Shown here piece after piece: positions 10,216-22,787 of a DNA stretch of 64,000 nucleotides (the stretch's first letter is position 1; each line of letters opens with the position of its first letter). Under the pieces are notes generated by a model, which saw only the letters and a list, made by a program, of their open reading frames with translations, searched no databases and was not told where the DNA came from. The stretch is from Siderastrea siderea (taxonomy: Eukaryota; Cnidaria; Anthozoa; Scleractinia; Rhizangiidae). The stretch lies in NCBI GenBank assembly GCA_964030785.1, contig OZ034972.1, positions 49,667,538 through 49,731,537 of the forward strand, read 5' to 3'. The position numbers and the translations under genes are program-made.

Positions 10216-11519
10216 TTAAATCGAAAACTACTTTTTGGATATGCATCGCAGAATTCTAATGCTGTGCTAGCCGGAAGTACACAAGTTGAAAATTTGAAAT
10301 CGCGTATTACCAATGTAGTACGTGCCACTCTATGTTACGGTGCCAGTTTAAACTACCACTGACAGTTATCTATTTTAATAACCCTAGAACGCTACGTGAC
10401 GGTACGTTAACTATCAGCCGAGACGGTACGTGCAGGGTACGGTAGACGTCTGAGAGGGTATGGGAGGTTTCTTAAAAAAATTGACTTTATAACGGTGACA
10501 CAATTACTGGTGACCCGGTAGTTTACATTGTGACCCACAAATAAGGACAGAAACAAATATTTGAAATAAACATAACCAGTAAGAATCCCAACTCGCCGGA
10601 GGCAAACCCGTTGGCTATTTACAAGCACGACCGAGGAGTTGAACTCGGGGCTACCGAGAACAACTCCAGCTGGTGTTCAGAGCGCGATTTGAACTCGGGG
10701 CGACCGAGTTGAAATCCAGCGCCGTAAACCACTCGGTCCTGCTGCCTTCGACGGTCGTGTGTCGGCACACAGGCGACGGCATGCGCAAGTGTACACGCAT
10801 GTAAACCATTCTCCAGCCTTAGCTCCTTCTTCGTTTTTAACGCTGCGCGAAGGCTCTGGAGTCGACGCTTTAGCTCGTCATGCGTTTAACTCGTGACTTA
10901 CCCTGACGGAGTCTGCGGATTCACTTATTTATGAATAAAAATAGCTCTGCAGATGAATGCTAACTTTTGTTTCGTACTTTTTTCCGAGACGTATTCACTC
11001 ACGTTGTCTCGGAAAATTTTGATGACAACCACCAACATTTCTCGTGGTTAAAACTAAGCGCTGCTATTAATAACTCAGAGAACTGATAACGTTGTTGTTT
11101 TAATTTCTCTTCCTCAGGTGTATTCTTTTTCGTCAATTAGTGAAAACACTGAAAATTGCAAAAATTAATTGATGAGACTGAAAATACAATGTAGCAGCGG
11201 TCAAAGAACTACATTCAAATCAATTTTCTCTGTTTTCTAGCCAAAATAAAATAATATAAAAATATCTTTTATTTACAAAGTGTATAAAAATGTTACGTGG
11301 AGTCGTAAGTGTTTTAATCATATATTTTAAATATAGCTTCTACATATTGGATACAAACATATAATGAAAACAATCAATGTCCTTGAAAGTGATTGCACTG
11401 AAACGTTTGCACCAGGAAGCAGAAACGGTTCTTATACGAAGGAATTTATCAGGTTGCTCAGTTTAAATACCTGAACGTATTTTCTACACTGAATCCGCTT
11501 TTTATTTGTTTATTAATCG
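10216..11519. other. Array spacer between fold-back element and B1 3' flank
   Basis: Carries a second GGATATGCATCG...GCCGGAAGTAC block (10,235-10,290), a decayed SINE-like tRNA head and TATAAAA-rich sequence. Counterparts lie at 21,353-22,656, 31,944-33,095, 43,251-44,577 and 57,480-58,526. No gene recognised. Confidence 0.55.
10672..10746 (-). mobile_element. Decayed tRNA-derived SINE head, copy 1
   Basis: Homologous to the clearer tRNA-like head at 57,961-58,036 but with changes in both box A and box B, so probably inactive. It is part of the A-side spacer and was copied with the array. Confidence 0.5.
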
Positions 11520-11533
11520 GATTGATTGATTGG

Positions 11534-11577
<44 letters not shown>
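11520..11577. repeat. GATT tetranucleotide array 3' of B1
   Basis: About 14 copies of ATTG/GATT. The same position relative to B2, B3 and B4 is also occupied by GATT, whereas the A genes have GACT. Confidence 0.9.
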
Positions 11578-11578
<1 letters not shown>

Positions 11579-11650
11579 GCTCATGTTTTCAAGAAACACT
11601 AATTAAAGGAGCCTTTTACAACATTGTTATAACACTAAGTTTTCATACCT

Positions 11651-12036
11651 TTTATTAAAAGTTTTAAACTCAGCAAGTTATAGTAGATAAAAATAACTTA
11701 CAAAATAAATACATCAACATTTGGTTGGTGTGCACATTATCTACAGAAAAGTAATCCCTTTTGTACATCATCTTTGTATATATTTTACATGTGTTTCTAA
11801 CAACGAAACAACTTATCACTTTTCTTCAGACAAAAATATACAAATCATCACTCAACAAATTGAGAATAAATATATAAAATGCACGAATATATTAACTATA
11901 TGAATTATATTATATTATATATTAAATAAATAGTTCTTATCTCTCTTTTATAATGTTTATTTTATTAACCTCGATTTTTTCCTTCGCTTCCAGTGTTCCT
12001 AACTACTTGACTATACAGGAACAAAGTAAGCTTCTC
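11651..12036 (-). other. Predicted 3' UTR of B1 with AU-rich elements
   Basis: AATAAA on the minus strand at 11,651-11,656, with ATTTA pentamers and a TTATTTAAT nonamer (11,931-11,939). Layout as in A1. Confidence 0.5.
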
Positions 12037-13058
12037 TTAGCGATCATAAATAAAAGCAACCGGAAGTTCAACTAAAGTCCATTTCCAAACAGTTTGTCCA
12101 GTTCTGACGTCACACCTCTGCACCAGTCCCCTGTGGTAATATAACACTGAGCGGCAGTAATGTGCACAATCAGGACAGACAGCCTTGGTCAGGAACCGAG
12201 GGACACGATCAGGGTTATCATCTTGGGCCCAGCTCCAGGGGCAATGTGAGGTACCTGGCATTTGTCTTATGACGTCACGGCCAACACGGCGGGGGATTCC
12301 CAGAGATGACTGCAAGGAGACAGAAGGTTTCTCCACAAACAAGAAATTTCGTCGGAGACGTTTGAGCGTCTTGTGAGGTTTTTGAATTACGTCTGGGCAA
12401 GAGACTTGAAGAGATGAAGAAAGAACACTAACAAATACGGCAATAGCAAACAGCTGAAATATAAGAACATTCACTGGTAAGTTATTAACAAACGACTTAA
12501 CTTGTGAATACTTGTTTTAAATGTCTGTCGAGTCCAAACATACGAAATGTGAAACCTGTCTTACAAATGCTTTTATTGACGTTTCAAGAGTAAAATCAAA
12601 AGCTTCGAAATTGAAATAAAAACATAAACACGTAAAGTGACAAAGGAAGAACAATATTGCAGAAACCGGAAACGTGACCAAGGATCATTTAAAAACCACT
12701 CGTCATTAAATAGGGTAACTATGACAATGGCAAACAAATCAAGTGTGAAATAATAGGTTAACCCTTTGTTCAGTCCCAGCATCTAATATCTTCTTATTAT
12801 TGTTACAACTGGACAAGCACACCAGCAGCCCATGACATTCCCACCCATTAAACAGTCAGACAGGCACAACAAAAAACAAGAGAATATTGTGGATTAATTT
12901 AACTAAAACAAGAAACGAGAATGAAGAAATATGTCGCAGTTACTAGGAAAAATAATGAAAAATAATGTCGGCCGCTTTAGTGGAAACACTGAAACATGTT
13001 AATTTAACGAATCCCATTAGGTTCTAACCTTTTCACAAGACAGCTTCATATTCAACAT
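12037..13058 (-). CDS. Interleukin-17-like secreted cytokine, copy B1 (two exons)
   Basis: Exon 1 is 13,029-13,058 (MLNMKLSCEK, donor GTTAGAAC). Exon 2 is 12,037-12,453 (acceptor TTATATTTCAG), phase 0, 148 aa. Signal peptide LFAIAVFVSVLSSSLQ, then SCPDVIQ in place of the A-type PGVHQ, the RLRR site and the same IL-17-like core with six cysteines after the signal peptide. It ends in DR rather than DP through one base change next to the stop. A 156-nt run of exon 2 (12,064-12,219 region) is identical to A1 although introns and UTRs have diverged, which suggests gene conversion. Secreted ligand role inferred from family. Confidence 0.78.
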
Positions 13059-13142
13059 GTTCACTCTTTTTGTCGTTTGAGTTCTTACAAAGTTTGAGGA
13101 TGTGATGTGGAATTGACTTATCCCACCATTGAAGCACCCGGC

Positions 13143-13224
13143 TTTTATACACTTCTTTTTTCCTCTGATGTAATTTCACTCAGTTAAAGCACAACCATTT
13201 TATGCTTGAAAAATGGTTTTCCCC
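13143..13224 (-). promoter_or_regulatory. B1 core promoter: TATA box and kappaB/Dorsal-like site
   Basis: TATAAAA at 13,143-13,149 and GGGGAAAACC at 13,215-13,224 (minus), with the same arrangement as A1 but one fewer A in the site. Confidence 0.6.
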
Positions 13225-16200
13225 TTGCCCAGTCGCAATAAAGTGATTTTCCATTTGATCACAGGTTGCAAACACAATTTGCATAGGAAAAATTGTATTC
13301 AATTTTGCAGCTTTTTTAATTGAATATAAAATTTCCCTAATTTATCCAAATCTGTATGATATTCCTAGCTAACTAAAAAACAGTTTCTCGCAAACGAACG
13401 ACAGGATTAGGTCCGGTTGTATTTGTTATTATCATGATAACGCTAAGGCACTTGTTCTTCAACGAGTTCAGTACCCGGCATGTTGTCTTCCGCAGTTTTG
13501 CTACAAATAGACAGTTCGTAACAAGTTCGATAAATATTCAAGCTAGGAAAACACTGCTAATATTGATCGCCCATCTACAACTCTTGTCAAACTGCAGACA
13601 CGGAACTGATATTCTTTTCAAATGCAAATTAATAATTTGTGATACACCACTATAAACACAACTTACACAACTTTTCACTTGATCAGTTGTATGTTCGGAT
13701 TGAATGGATCATGTTTGCCATCAGAGTTGGTTTAGTCTTTGGTGGAACGAGTTTTTAAAAATCTGCTGCTTCTGAGAAGAGCCATTATAATATCCTTAGC
13801 TTATAGTAAAATATATTTAATAAATTTAAATTTAATTTGACTTGTGCAGTTGATAAGTAAGTCAGTAAATATTTACAACGAGTACTTAGGGAAGGGTCAT
13901 TGATTCAGATCTTTACGTGAACTCAAACTACTATTTGGATATGCATCACTGGAGGAGTATTTTGTGCTAACCGGAAGTACGCAAGTCGGAAATTTCCAGT
14001 TGCACACACTGAGTGGATCGATATGCGTGCCACTGTAGCATTGTCTGTTTGTCTGATCTCCGAATCTTTCCAGAGAGATACGGTTTCTTGTTGACCAAGC
14101 AGAAAGAATATTGCATGGAGAGTGAATTCTTGGAGACACAAACTAGGGAACGTTTGTGCAAAGCCGAGCCGCGGTGTACCTGTACACAGGCAAGCGCGTG
14201 CGCTAGTGTATGTACATGTAAACACGGCGCAAGTGCCTTTTTTTAATAAATTAATAACAATGACATCAGAATTTATTGATGACACATATGGTATCAACGG
14301 CGCTGAAATAACCAGAGTTATTAATAACTCAGACAACTGGTACAACGAATTTGTTTAGTTTTCCTGTTTAGTTTAGATTTGTTTAGTTTTGTTTAGTTTG
14401 ACGTCAATTTGTCCAAAAACTGTGCTTTGATTACGTCAATAGTGATACATTTTTAAGTATTCCTAAGGTTACCCACCTGAGACTCAAATAACTGGTACTG
14501 AATCGATTTTTCTCTTTTCCTTTTTTCTTTGAGAAAACAACAAAGAAACCGAGTAAACAGTACATAGATAAAGTTACTGCAATAGAAAAAATATTCACAT
14601 ATAGTTTTGTGTCCAGTATAGTTTTCTTGACTGAAACATAGCTGGATACAGGAAAACTGAAACTGCAAGTGGAAACGATCAACGTACTTGAAATTAATTG
14701 CATTTACGTTTGCTGAGGAGCAAAAACGATTACGGTGCGAAACTTTTCTGGTTCAGCCAGTTTAACTAATTTAAAGTAGTTTTTTGCAAATCTGCTTTAT
14801 CTTCCGGAACTGTCTCTTGGCTATCAAAAGAGGAAAATGGCTAAACGTTTTAACACGTTAACTGGAGGGAATGCACCGTAGGTAGCATTTACTTTTTAAA
14901 GACAACAAAATACAAAGCAAACTAAAATTAGCCTGTGTCAGGCTCTAGTGTAGTGGGATGGTGCAAATTGGAAAGCGAACCCTCCCTCTTCATGGCAGTT
15001 CCCATGGATTTTAGTTCGTATTTTGAGGGCCTCAGTTTTCTCTTGTAACTGTTGTAATAATTAGGGTTGGCTAAGAGGTCAATGGTTACCCTACCTTTCT
15101 TGCAACCCTTCTCCCCTCCCCTCCCCCCTCCGATCATCCCTCCCTCATGTCACCCCTCCCCCTTCTGTTTTCGTTGGGGTGCTTAAGCCTGCGCGTGCCA
15201 GCCGATCAAGGAATCCCAACGTTTCACAACTATTGCATAATATATAGATATAGACCGTGCAATGAAGTCACACGTTCAGGATATAGCTTTTTTGGAGCTG
15301 TTCGCTTTGATATCATAGCAACGATTTCGCCGTTCACTGAGCAGCTGTTAACATAGCAAGCACTTGCAATGAGTTCCTACAGACGTATTCACTTACGTTA
15401 GCAAACAGCAACATTTTTCGTAGTTGAAAATAAACACTGATATCGATAACTCGGAGAACTGATAACGTTTCTGCGGTCGACTTTTTCTTCCGCAGGCGCA
15501 TTTCTGACGTCAATTCGTGAAAATTGCGAAAATTAATAAGGCTAAATCTAGCAGCGGTTCAAATACATGTTTGCGTCTAGTTTCACCCTCAACTGAAACA
15601 CGGACTTGAAAGAGACAGGAATCTAATTATAACAATCCTTGAAATTGATCGCAATGAAAAGTTTTCAAACTGGGAAGCAAAAAAGGTTCTAGTGCACGAG
15701 CTTCAGGTTTTCAGATCAGTTTAACTAATCGTCTTTATAATCGGAACTCTCACAGCTGTCCAAAGAGGAAAATGGCAAAAATTTCTAAATGAAAGGAGGA
15801 AAATTAGCACTTTTAGACATTCAAAGGAGTTCTGTATTCTGATCTCTTTGACATTGCTCTAGATGACTAATTTATGATTTACATTACATTACTGGCGAAA
15901 AAATACACAACACGAGGATTTTCTATAGCTGTAATTGGCAAAACTCTTTTTCCTCGGCAATACACGAAACTCTCTAAATAATAATGCTACTGAGTGTGGT
16001 TTGGGGAGAAGCCATGCATTTCTCTTCTATCAATCCTATATTAACTTTCACTGCAAAAGACAAACAAGCAAACAAACAAAAACAGCAACCTGACTGCAAA
16101 AACAAAACGAGTACAAAACTGTTTAAGTCCCTCATCAGATCATTAGAGAACGTTCAGTCACACCAATGCCAGACCTCTGGCCGACAGAACTCCTTAGTGA

Positions 16201-17040
16201 GTAGACACTCCCTCGCTCGCTCGCTCACGCACTAATTCAGACGAGTGTAACCATAACAAAGATTAGTGTTGCATGGATTGGGGCACAAACAGATATGAAA
16301 ATAGAAGGGCATCAATTTCAGTAAACAGACATTTTTAGTGCTATCATTCGGCTACTCGGCAAAGTTGATACCTTATATAAGACAATCTCGCTCATGTCCA
16401 ATGGCCATAGTGTAATGAATTCTGTGTCAGGGAAAGGCGAAAACCAGGAACATCCTGGATTACCACTCGTTGACTGTTGAGCTATTTACAAGTTGCACAA
16501 GCTATATGCTAGAGGTTTAGCGCCAAGATGAGTTAAAGCAAAGCTGGCCTCAAAGTCTTGTTGAAGGAAGGAATTCCTTATTCGCCTTATTCAATTTCTT
16601 CAGTACTCAAATCTGATGTTCCAAGTACACCTAAGGCTACACCCTAACCTTGCTACTGTACAGACTACGATAACCGCAAGCTTGGATGCACTAACTTCTT
16701 TCCTGTGCTGTCATGTTTGCGACTCTTGGTCGGAAAGGTCTAAATGGCACTTTCACAAGATAACGGATGAGGAACCTTTAATTGACTTAATTATAAAGAC
16801 CAATCAAGACTAAGAGAAGTTCAGTAGTATTTGTCTTCGTGTTGCCCTTGAATTTAGTCTTCAAGGAGGTCTTTGCCAACGTTCTCAGGAAATCGCAAAG
16901 CTTAGCGCCAGTCCTACCTTTCTTAGGTCAGGATCCCAAAGGGAGGGAGGGGTACGAATAGGGAGGGGGGGGGGGGTCATTGGAGCCCTGGAACAACAAA
17001 AGTTTTGTCGTGGAACCCGGAGCCCGGAGCCTTTCATGAC
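13225..17040. other. Array spacer between B1 and A2
   Basis: Clean version of the B-side spacer without the 2.1 kb insertion seen in unit 1. It holds the GGATATGCATC block (13,935-13,985), CT-rich sequence (15,110-15,170) and a GGAGCC/poly-G stretch (16,930-17,040). The longest frame (13,923-14,345, minus) has no recognisable domain. No gene supported. Confidence 0.55.
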
Positions 17041-17490
17041 TTGGAGCCTGTCACTGTCACTGTTACTGTTACCGTAGCTGTAATTGTTACAGCTCTCTCA
17101 TTCACTCACTCTTACAGCCTTCCTTCCGGCACTGGACGAAAAAATGGATTTGGTACAAATTTCCTATCCTCATACATCAATTCGTTCGTACAGCCATTTA
17201 CTCACTCGTTCACTCGTTTTACTCACTCGTTCACTTATTCCTTGATTCATCAATTCGCTTGTTCATTCGTTCGTTCGGATATTCGCTTATTTGTTCATCA
17301 GTTCATTCAACAATTGCTTGATTAATTGATTGATTGAATAATTAATCGTTTGACTGAACGACTGACTGACTGACCGAGTGACTGACGTGACTGACTGACT
17401 GACTGACTGACTGACTGACTGACTGACTGACTGACTGACTGACTGACTGACTGGCTGGCTGGCTGGCTGACTGACTGACTGACTGACTGG
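17041..17490. repeat. Simple-repeat block with GACT array, 3' of A2
   Basis: CACTGT-type hexamers, a TTCA/TTCG tract (with an extra CACTCGTT unit near 17,210), then GACT units 17,351-17,488. Confidence 0.85.
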
Positions 17491-17577
17491 TTGATTGTTT
17501 GATTTCATTGATTCATTCTGTAGCAGCTCATGTATTCAAGAGACACTAAAAAACCTTTTACAACACTGTCTCGTATC

Positions 17578-17976
17578 TTTTATTCTCAAAGTTTCAATCT
17601 CTGTAATTTCATGTAGATAAAAAATAAATACAAAATAAATACATTTACGCTGTCTACAGAATAGAAATTCCTTTTGTGGATCATACATCTGTGTATATAT
17701 TTTACATGTGTTTCTAAGAAAGGAAACAACTTATCACTTTTCTTCAGAGAAAAATATACAAATCATCACTCAACAAACTGAGAATAAATATATAAAATAT
17801 ACGAACACATTAACAATCCAAATTATTTTCACTTATTAAATAAATAGTTCTTATCTCTCTTTAATAATATATACTTTAACAACCTCGATTTTTCCTTGGT
17901 TTCCGGTGTTTTTAGCTACTTGAAGGTGCAACAATAACTAGATATCAAAATATACACCAACACAGAAAGCTCCTCT
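17578..17976 (-). other. Former 3' UTR of A2
   Basis: AATAAA at 17,578-17,583 (minus) and ATTTA motifs as in A1. It follows a frameshifted gene, so the actual 3' UTR would be longer. Confidence 0.45.
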
Positions 17977-18987
17977 CAGGAATCATAAATAAAGGCAACT
18001 GGAAGTTCAGCTAAAGTCCCTTTCCAAACAGTTTGTCCAGTTCTGACGTCACACCTCTGTACCAGTCGTCTATGGTAATATAACACTGAGCGGCGCAGTA
18101 ATGCGCACAATCAGGACAGACAGCTTTGGTCAGGAACCGAGGGACACGATCACTGGGTTATCATCTTGGGCCCAGCTCCAGGGGCAATATGAGGTGCCTG
18201 GCATTTGGCTTATAACGTCACGGCCAACACGGCGGGGAACTCCCAGAGATGACTGCAAGGAGACAGAAGGTTTCTCCACAAACAAGAAATTTCGGCGGAG
18301 ACGTTTGAGCGTCTTGTGAGGTTTTTGGTGAACGCCCGGGGCCGGGCAAGAGATTTGAAGAGACGTAGAAATGATGCTAACAAACACGGCAGCAACAAAC
18401 AGCTAAAAGCAAGAAAACATCGATTTATAAGTTACCAATAAACGACTTAACCTGTTAGTACTTGTCTTAGATTAGTCTGTCGAGTTTAAATTGACGAAAT
18501 GTAAAACTGTCTTAAAAATGCTTTTCATGACGATTCAATTAAAGGTAAATCAAAAGCTGTGAAATTAAACTGAAATCGATAAGCAAGAGAAAAGAGCACT
18601 TTTGTGCAAAACCGGAACCGGAACCAAGGTTCTGCCAATCAACCAATACCACTCGTCATTTAAAAAGCCGGTACCCATCACTAAGGAAAACACATCAAGT
18701 GTGAAATGATAGCTTAACTCTTCATTAAGCCCCAACTTCTAATATCTTCTTATTTTTGTTACGACTGGTCATGCACACTAGCAGCCCATAATATTCCCAC
18801 CCATCAAACAGTCAGACAGATACAACAACAAACATGAGAATATTAAATTTATCTTAAACAAGAAAATTAACATGGAAACCTATGTAGCAGAGAGGAGGGC
18901 AAATGAAAAAATTAACCCAGCCGTTTGTTAATGGAACCAATGGCATAACGTTCTCACCTTTTCACAAGACAGATTCATATTCAACAT
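17977..18987 (-). pseudogene. IL-17-like copy A2, frameshifted
   Basis: Exon 1 is 18,958-18,987 and exon 2 17,977-18,402; promoter, donor and acceptor are intact. Relative to A1 there is a 2-nt insertion near 18,153 just after the DDNP codons, so the frame runs into a stop at 18,130 (about 100 aa). Everything after the CPW motif is lost, including four of the six mature cysteines. A second 2-nt insertion near 18,095 does not restore the frame (net +4). A transcript could still be made. It shares the first lesion with A3. Confidence 0.8.
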
Positions 18988-19072
18988 GTCCTCTCTTCTC
19001 GTTGTTGGAGTTCTTACAAAGTTCTGAGGATGTGAAGTGGAATTGACTTGTTCCACCATTGAGGCAACCTAC

Positions 19073-19158
19073 TTTTATACACTGCTTTTTTTCCACTGAT
19101 GTAATTTCACTCAGATAAAGAGCAATCTTTAGTTTACTCCTGAAAATGGTTTTTCCCC
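19073..19158 (-). promoter_or_regulatory. A2 promoter: TATA and kappaB/Dorsal-like site
   Basis: TATAAAA 19,073-19,079 and GGGGAAAAACC 19,148-19,158 on the minus strand. Intact despite the coding frameshift. Confidence 0.55.
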
Positions 19159-20595
19159 ATTTCACGAAAACGTTACTTTGCCCAAGAAAGTGATTTTCCA
19201 TTTCACCACAGGTTGTAAACGCACTTTGCATAGGGAAAAAATTGTGTTCCATTTTACAGCTCTTTTATATGAATATAAAATTTCCACACTTTATCCAAAT
19301 TTTTTTGTTCATCGTAGCTAAATGGCTTTTTTTTTTAAAAATAATAATCTGAAAAACGGTTACGCATAAACAAACGACAGATGTCAGGGTGTATAGTTTT
19401 TTTGTATGATTTAACGAGTTACTCGACATCTTGCTTCAGTCGGCAATTTTGCTACAAATAGAAAGTTCGTAACGTTTGGATAAATATTCACGCTGTTTAT
19501 AGTCACTGTTTATATTCATACGCAAACAACACCGTTTTCAAACCGCAGACACGGAACTGATGAGTATTCTATTCAAATGCAAATTACAGTTATTGTATTA
19601 ATTTCTGATACACCACTACTTTGGATCAACTAGATCATTTTAGCCTTTTGTTGGTTCAGTTTTCGGTGGAGCGAGTTTTTAAAAAGACTGCTGCTCCATT
19701 TTAGCATGTTTCACTCACTTTGCAATAATTTAGCAACTTTGTTGGTTCAGTCTCCGGTCGAACGAGTTTTTAAAAGACTGCCCTTCCGAGAGGAACCAGA
19801 ATAAGATCCTTTAGTTTTATTGTAAAATACGTTATGGCACATTTTATGGATCATTGATCCGAAAACTGCGCAGAAGTTTTAATAAGATGATGTTTAAATG
19901 TAAGGAAGATCCTCGCAGTTATTAACGCAACTTATGCAGTTGCGAAAAGAAAGCCTGAAAGAAAGCCTTTCTCTTCGCAACTGCATAAGTTGCGTTAATA
20001 ACTGCGAGGATCCTCCTTACATTTATTTCTTCATTCCGCAGTTCAAATAGATGAATTTCTTATATTCATAATTTCAAGATGATGTTTGCTATGAGATAAT
20101 GTTTAACCTCAGAAAAAAAAAATTAATTTGTGCAGTTGTTAAGTAAGTAAATGTTTACAATGAGTACTTAGGGAAGGGTGATTTATTCAGATCTTTACGC
20201 GAATTCAAAACTACTGTTTGGATATGCATCGGAGATGGAGAATTTCATGCTAACCGGAACTACGCAAGTCGGAAAATTCCAATTGCATATAGTGAATCGA
20301 TGTGCGTGCCGCCGTATCTAACATTGCCCGTTTGACTGATCCCCCATCTTCCCAAAGAGATACGGTTTCTTATTAACCAATGAGAAAAAAAAAGACCGTA
20401 TTCAAGGAAGTCACGAACCAGGGAACGTTTGTGTAATAACCTGCACGCAGGCAAGAGCATGCGAAAGTGTATGTTCTTGTAAAGACGGCGCAAGTAGATT
20501 TTTGAAAATAAATAACAATAACATCAGAATGTTCAAATTATTGATATTTACAATAACAATAGAGGTCGATTTGTCCAAAAATATACATTGATTAA
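19159..20595. other. Array spacer upstream of A2
   Basis: Nearly identical to 8,212-9,458 apart from the 180-bp hairpin insertion (19,896-20,075). No gene recognised. Confidence 0.55.
19896..20075. mobile_element. 180-bp hairpin element with 12-bp target duplication
   Basis: Flanked by AAGATGATGTTT on both sides (19,884-19,895 and 20,076-20,087). The empty site with a single copy is visible near 8,936, 42,520 and 56,871. The first ~135 bp fold into a long hairpin (arms GTAAGGA...CTCGCAGTTATTAACG), followed by a ~45 bp non-palindromic tail. A 12-bp duplication is long for a typical MITE, so retro-insertion is possible. Confidence 0.8.
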
Positions 20596-21352
20596 GGTGT
20601 TTCGATACAGTTTTTTTGGGACCATACCTAACTTTTTGAATCGGCCCTTAGACAGTAGTCTTCTCCTTGTCAGATCAACGTGAAATTTGCCCTACTTGTT
20701 GATTTTGGATTGAACTTTAGCGTGGTTTACATTTTGTGAAAATCGGTATTTCCTTGACAACGATAAACAAAAATCCTCGAAAACAGTAAAATTGAAATTT
20801 TGCGCCATCTAGATTTCACTTTGAAAAGCAAATACCAACACTTAAAGTGTGGTGTATGGCAAACAAAATATACAAGAACAAAAAATTTCTGTATGTTTGT
20901 TTTGAATTAAATCGCAAAAAATAGTAAGTAAAAGACACATTTCAACAGTATTTTCTAGCCATTTCATCAAAACATTGATTAGTTTTCGGTGCATTTACTT
21001 TTACTATGCAAACACTAAGGTTGAAAGTGTTTTTGCAATTTACTTGAAAACATACATACAGATTTTTTTTGTTCTTGTATATTTTATTTGCCATACACCA
21101 CAGTTTAAGATGTTGGTATTTGCTTTTCAAAGTGAAATCTGGATCGCGCAAAATTTCAATTTTACTGTTCTCGAGGATTTTTGTTTATCTTTGTCATGGA
21201 AATATCGATTTTCACAAAATGTAAATCATGCTAAAGTTCAATCCAAAACCAACAAGTAGTGCAAGTTTCACGTTGATCCGACGAGATGACGATTGTCTAA
21301 GAGCCGATTTAAAAAGTGAGGTATGGTCCCAAAAAAACTGTATCGAAACACC
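20596..21352. mobile_element. TTAA-flanked fold-back element, full-length copy 2
   Basis: Near-identical to 9,459-10,215, with the same TTAA flanks. Copied with the 11.1 kb unit rather than inserted independently. Confidence 0.8.
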
Positions 21353-22656
21353 TTAAATCGAAAACTACTTTTTGGATATGCATCGCAGAATTCTAATGCT
21401 GTGCTAGCCGGAAGTACACAAGTTGAAAATTTGAAATCGCGTATTACCAATGTAGTACGTGCCACTCTATGTTACGGTGCCAGTTTAAACTACCACTGAC
21501 AGTTATCTATTTTAATAACCCTAGAACGCTACGTGACGGTACGTTAACTATCAGCCGAGACGGTACGTGCAGGGTACGGTAGACGTCTGAGAGGGTATGG
21601 GAGGTTTCTTAAAAAAATTGACTTTATAACGGTGACACAATTACTGGTGACCCGGTAGTTTACATTGTGACCCACAAATAAGGACAGAAACAAATATTTG
21701 AAATAAACATAACCAGTAAGAATCCCAACTCGCCGGAGGCAAACCCGTTGGCTATTTACAAGCACGACCGAGGAGTTGAACTCGGGGCTACCGAGAACAA
21801 CTCCAGCTGGTGTTCAGAGCGCGATTTGAACTCGGGGCGACCGAGTTGAAATCCAGCGCCGTAAACCACTCGGTCCTGCTGCCTTCGACGGTCGTGTGTC
21901 GGCACACAGGCGACGGCATGCGCAAGTGTACACGCATGTAAACCATTCTCCAGCCTTAGCTCCTTCTTCGTTTTTAACGCTGCGCGAAGGCTCTGGAGTC
22001 GACGCTTTAGCTCGTCATGCGTTTAACTCGTGACTTACCCTGACGGAGTCTGCAGATTCACTTATTTATGAATAAAAATAGCTCTGCAGATGAATGCTAA
22101 CTTTTGTTTCGTACTTTTTTCCGAGACGTATTCACTCACGTTGTCTCGGAAAATTTTGATGACAACCACCAACATTTCTCGTGGTTAAAACTAAGCGCTG
22201 CTATTAATAACTCAGAGAACTGATAACGTTGTTGTTTTAATTTCTCTTCCTCAGGTGTATTCTTTTTCGTCAATTAGTGAAAACACTGAAAATTGCAAAA
22301 ATTAATTGATGAGACTGAAAATACAATGTAGCAGCGGTCAAAGAACTACATTCAAATCAATTTTCTCTGTTTTCTAGCCAAAATAAAATAATATAAAAAT
22401 ATCTTTTATTTACAAAGTGTATAAAAATGTTACGTGGAGTCGTAAGTGTTTTAATCATATATTTTAAATATAGCTTCTACATATTGGATACAAATATATA
22501 ATGAAAACAATCAATGTCCTTGAAAGTGATTGCACTGAAACGTTTGCACCAGGAAGCAGAAACGGTTCTTATACGAAGGAATTTATCAGGTTGCTCAGTT
22601 TAAATACCTGAACGTATTTTCTACACTGAATCCGCTTTTTATTTGTTTATTAATCG
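21353..22656. other. Array spacer upstream of B2 3' flank
   Basis: Near-identical to 10,216-11,519, including the decayed SINE head at 21,809-21,883. No gene. Confidence 0.55.
21809..21883 (-). mobile_element. Decayed tRNA-derived SINE head, copy 2
   Basis: Same changes as at 10,672-10,746, so duplicated with the unit. Confidence 0.5.
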
Positions 22657-22670
22657 GATTGATTGATTGG

Positions 22671-22714
<44 letters not shown>
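22657..22714. repeat. GATT tetranucleotide array 3' of B2
   Basis: Same length and position as 3' of B1. Confidence 0.9.
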
Positions 22715-22715
<1 letters not shown>

Positions 22716-22787
22716 GCTCATGTTTTCAAGAAACACTAATTAAAGGAGCCTTTTACAACATTGTTATAACACTAAGTTTTCATACCT

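Noticed and set aside
13923..14345. 140-codon minus-strand frame repeated in units 1-4 (178 codons at 35,378-35,914)
   Set aside because: It is kept only because the DNA is recently duplicated. The homologous A-side spacer does not preserve the frame, no domain is seen, and the longer version arises from a small deletion.
18091..18100. Second 2-nt insertion in A2 as a frame-restoring change
   Set aside because: Net shift is four bases, so the frame is still wrong, and the stop at 18,130 comes first.
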